DNA of 6,241 bases from an uncultured Saprospiraceae bacterium (GTDB lineage: Bacteria; Bacteroidota; Bacteroidia; Chitinophagales; Saprospiraceae): NCBI GenBank assembly GCA_938033975.1, contig CALHKJ010000392.1:1-6241 (forward strand), read 5' to 3'. The position numbers and the translations under genes are program-made. The notes under the pieces are model-generated. The model did not search any database. It was not told the DNA's origin and worked only from the letters and a program-made list of their open reading frames with translations. Positions 5,947 to 6,241 of this stretch are shown here, piece by piece; position 1 is the stretch's first letter; each line of letters begins with the position of its first letter.

Positions 5947-6241
5947 TTAGTTATCCTTCCCCATCGCTTGAATGGTCTGAGCAAACTTCAGCTCCCCTGT
6001 ATTCCCATCATAATATTGAAAAACAACCTGTGGTCTTGGAAATGCAATCCACCTGTCTACGCCTGCTTCAATTGGATTATTGACAACATTGTTTACTTGG
6101 ATTACACAAAAGGTTGAACGTCTCCTCATATCTCTTGGTGTTCCTGGTAGTAAATAACTACTCCACAAAATATCACAAGCTCTTGGTCCATATTTGAATG
6201 GACCATTAAGCGGCCGGTGTCCTTCAGAACCAATGTGGTGA
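5947..6241 (-). CDS. Unrecognised protein, C-terminal 97 codons only
   Basis: The minus-strand frame is open from the right window edge to a TAA at 5947-5949, so this is the 3' end of a gene that begins outside. An internal TTG at 6166-6168 is not a believable start because coding continues upstream with HHIGSEGHRPLNGPFKYGPR. The visible part has no membrane helix. It is rich in Arg, Pro and aromatic residues (PGTPRDMRRRS, FPRPQVVFQYYDGNTGELKF) and ends in IQAMGKDN. The YYDGNTGELKF stretch suggests a beta-hairpin. I do not recognise the family. It runs in the same direction as the decarboxylase, 218 bases upstream of it, so they are probably separate transcripts. It is less AT-rich than its surroundings, as expected for real coding sequence. 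Confidence 0.65.
   Translation of the reverse strand, partial: HHIGSEGHRPLNGPFKYGPRACDILWSSYLLPGTPRDMRRRSTFCVIQVNNVVNNPIEAGVDRWIAFPRPQVVFQYYDGNTGELKFAQTIQAMGKDN

Noticed and set aside
5832..6083. 83-codon plus-strand frame starting with TTG
   Set aside because: It runs through the terminator-like hairpin and T run and is antisense to the better-looking minus-strand right-edge gene.

Overview
The window is AT-rich bacterial DNA that looks like Bacteroidota, probably a Cytophagales- or Flavobacteriia-type organism. Three things point there. Perfect matches to the Bacteroidota -7 promoter box (TAnnTTTG) precede the tRNA gene and the efflux operon. The genes have no clear Shine-Dalgarno sequences. 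The decarboxylase, the membrane fusion protein and the small acidic protein all resemble versions I know from that phylum. This placement is inference from sequence character, not from a search.

Layout, left to right. Positions 1-3449 (minus strand) hold a two-gene efflux operon: a periplasmic membrane fusion protein (2325-3449), then, 24 bases further along the transcript, an RND inner-membrane permease that runs off the left edge (1-2300, 766 codons present). Positions 3450-3654 are a two-way regulatory region. It has a -7 box and a dyad for the efflux operon on the minus strand, and a promoter plus a leader hairpin for tRNA-His on the plus strand. The tRNA-His(GTG) gene is at 3655-3730 with an intrinsic terminator at 3749-3780. 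A conserved-looking 97-residue acidic protein of unknown function (3790-4083, minus) converges on the tRNA. A 238-base non-coding stretch (4084-4321) contains a perfect 14-base palindrome and three copies of CATTTGC. Positions 4322-5728 (minus) encode a PLP-dependent arginine-decarboxylase-like enzyme with all its recognisable active-site motifs. A very AT-rich gap (5729-5946) contains an orphan plus-strand terminator-like hairpin. The right edge (5947-6241, minus) is the C-terminal end of an unrecognised protein.

Function. The two efflux proteins would form the inner-membrane and periplasmic parts of a tripartite pump. No outer-membrane TolC-like channel or local regulator gene is visible, so the channel must lie past the left edge or elsewhere. 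The decarboxylase would feed polyamine synthesis (arginine to agmatine). Nothing visible ties it to the pump. I found no mobile element, CRISPR array or clear new system. The points most worth checking are the paired TTAG-N6-CTAA dyads, the Cys-Cys substitution beside the decarboxylase's PLP lysine, the acidic small protein, the orphan terminator and the unidentified right-edge protein.
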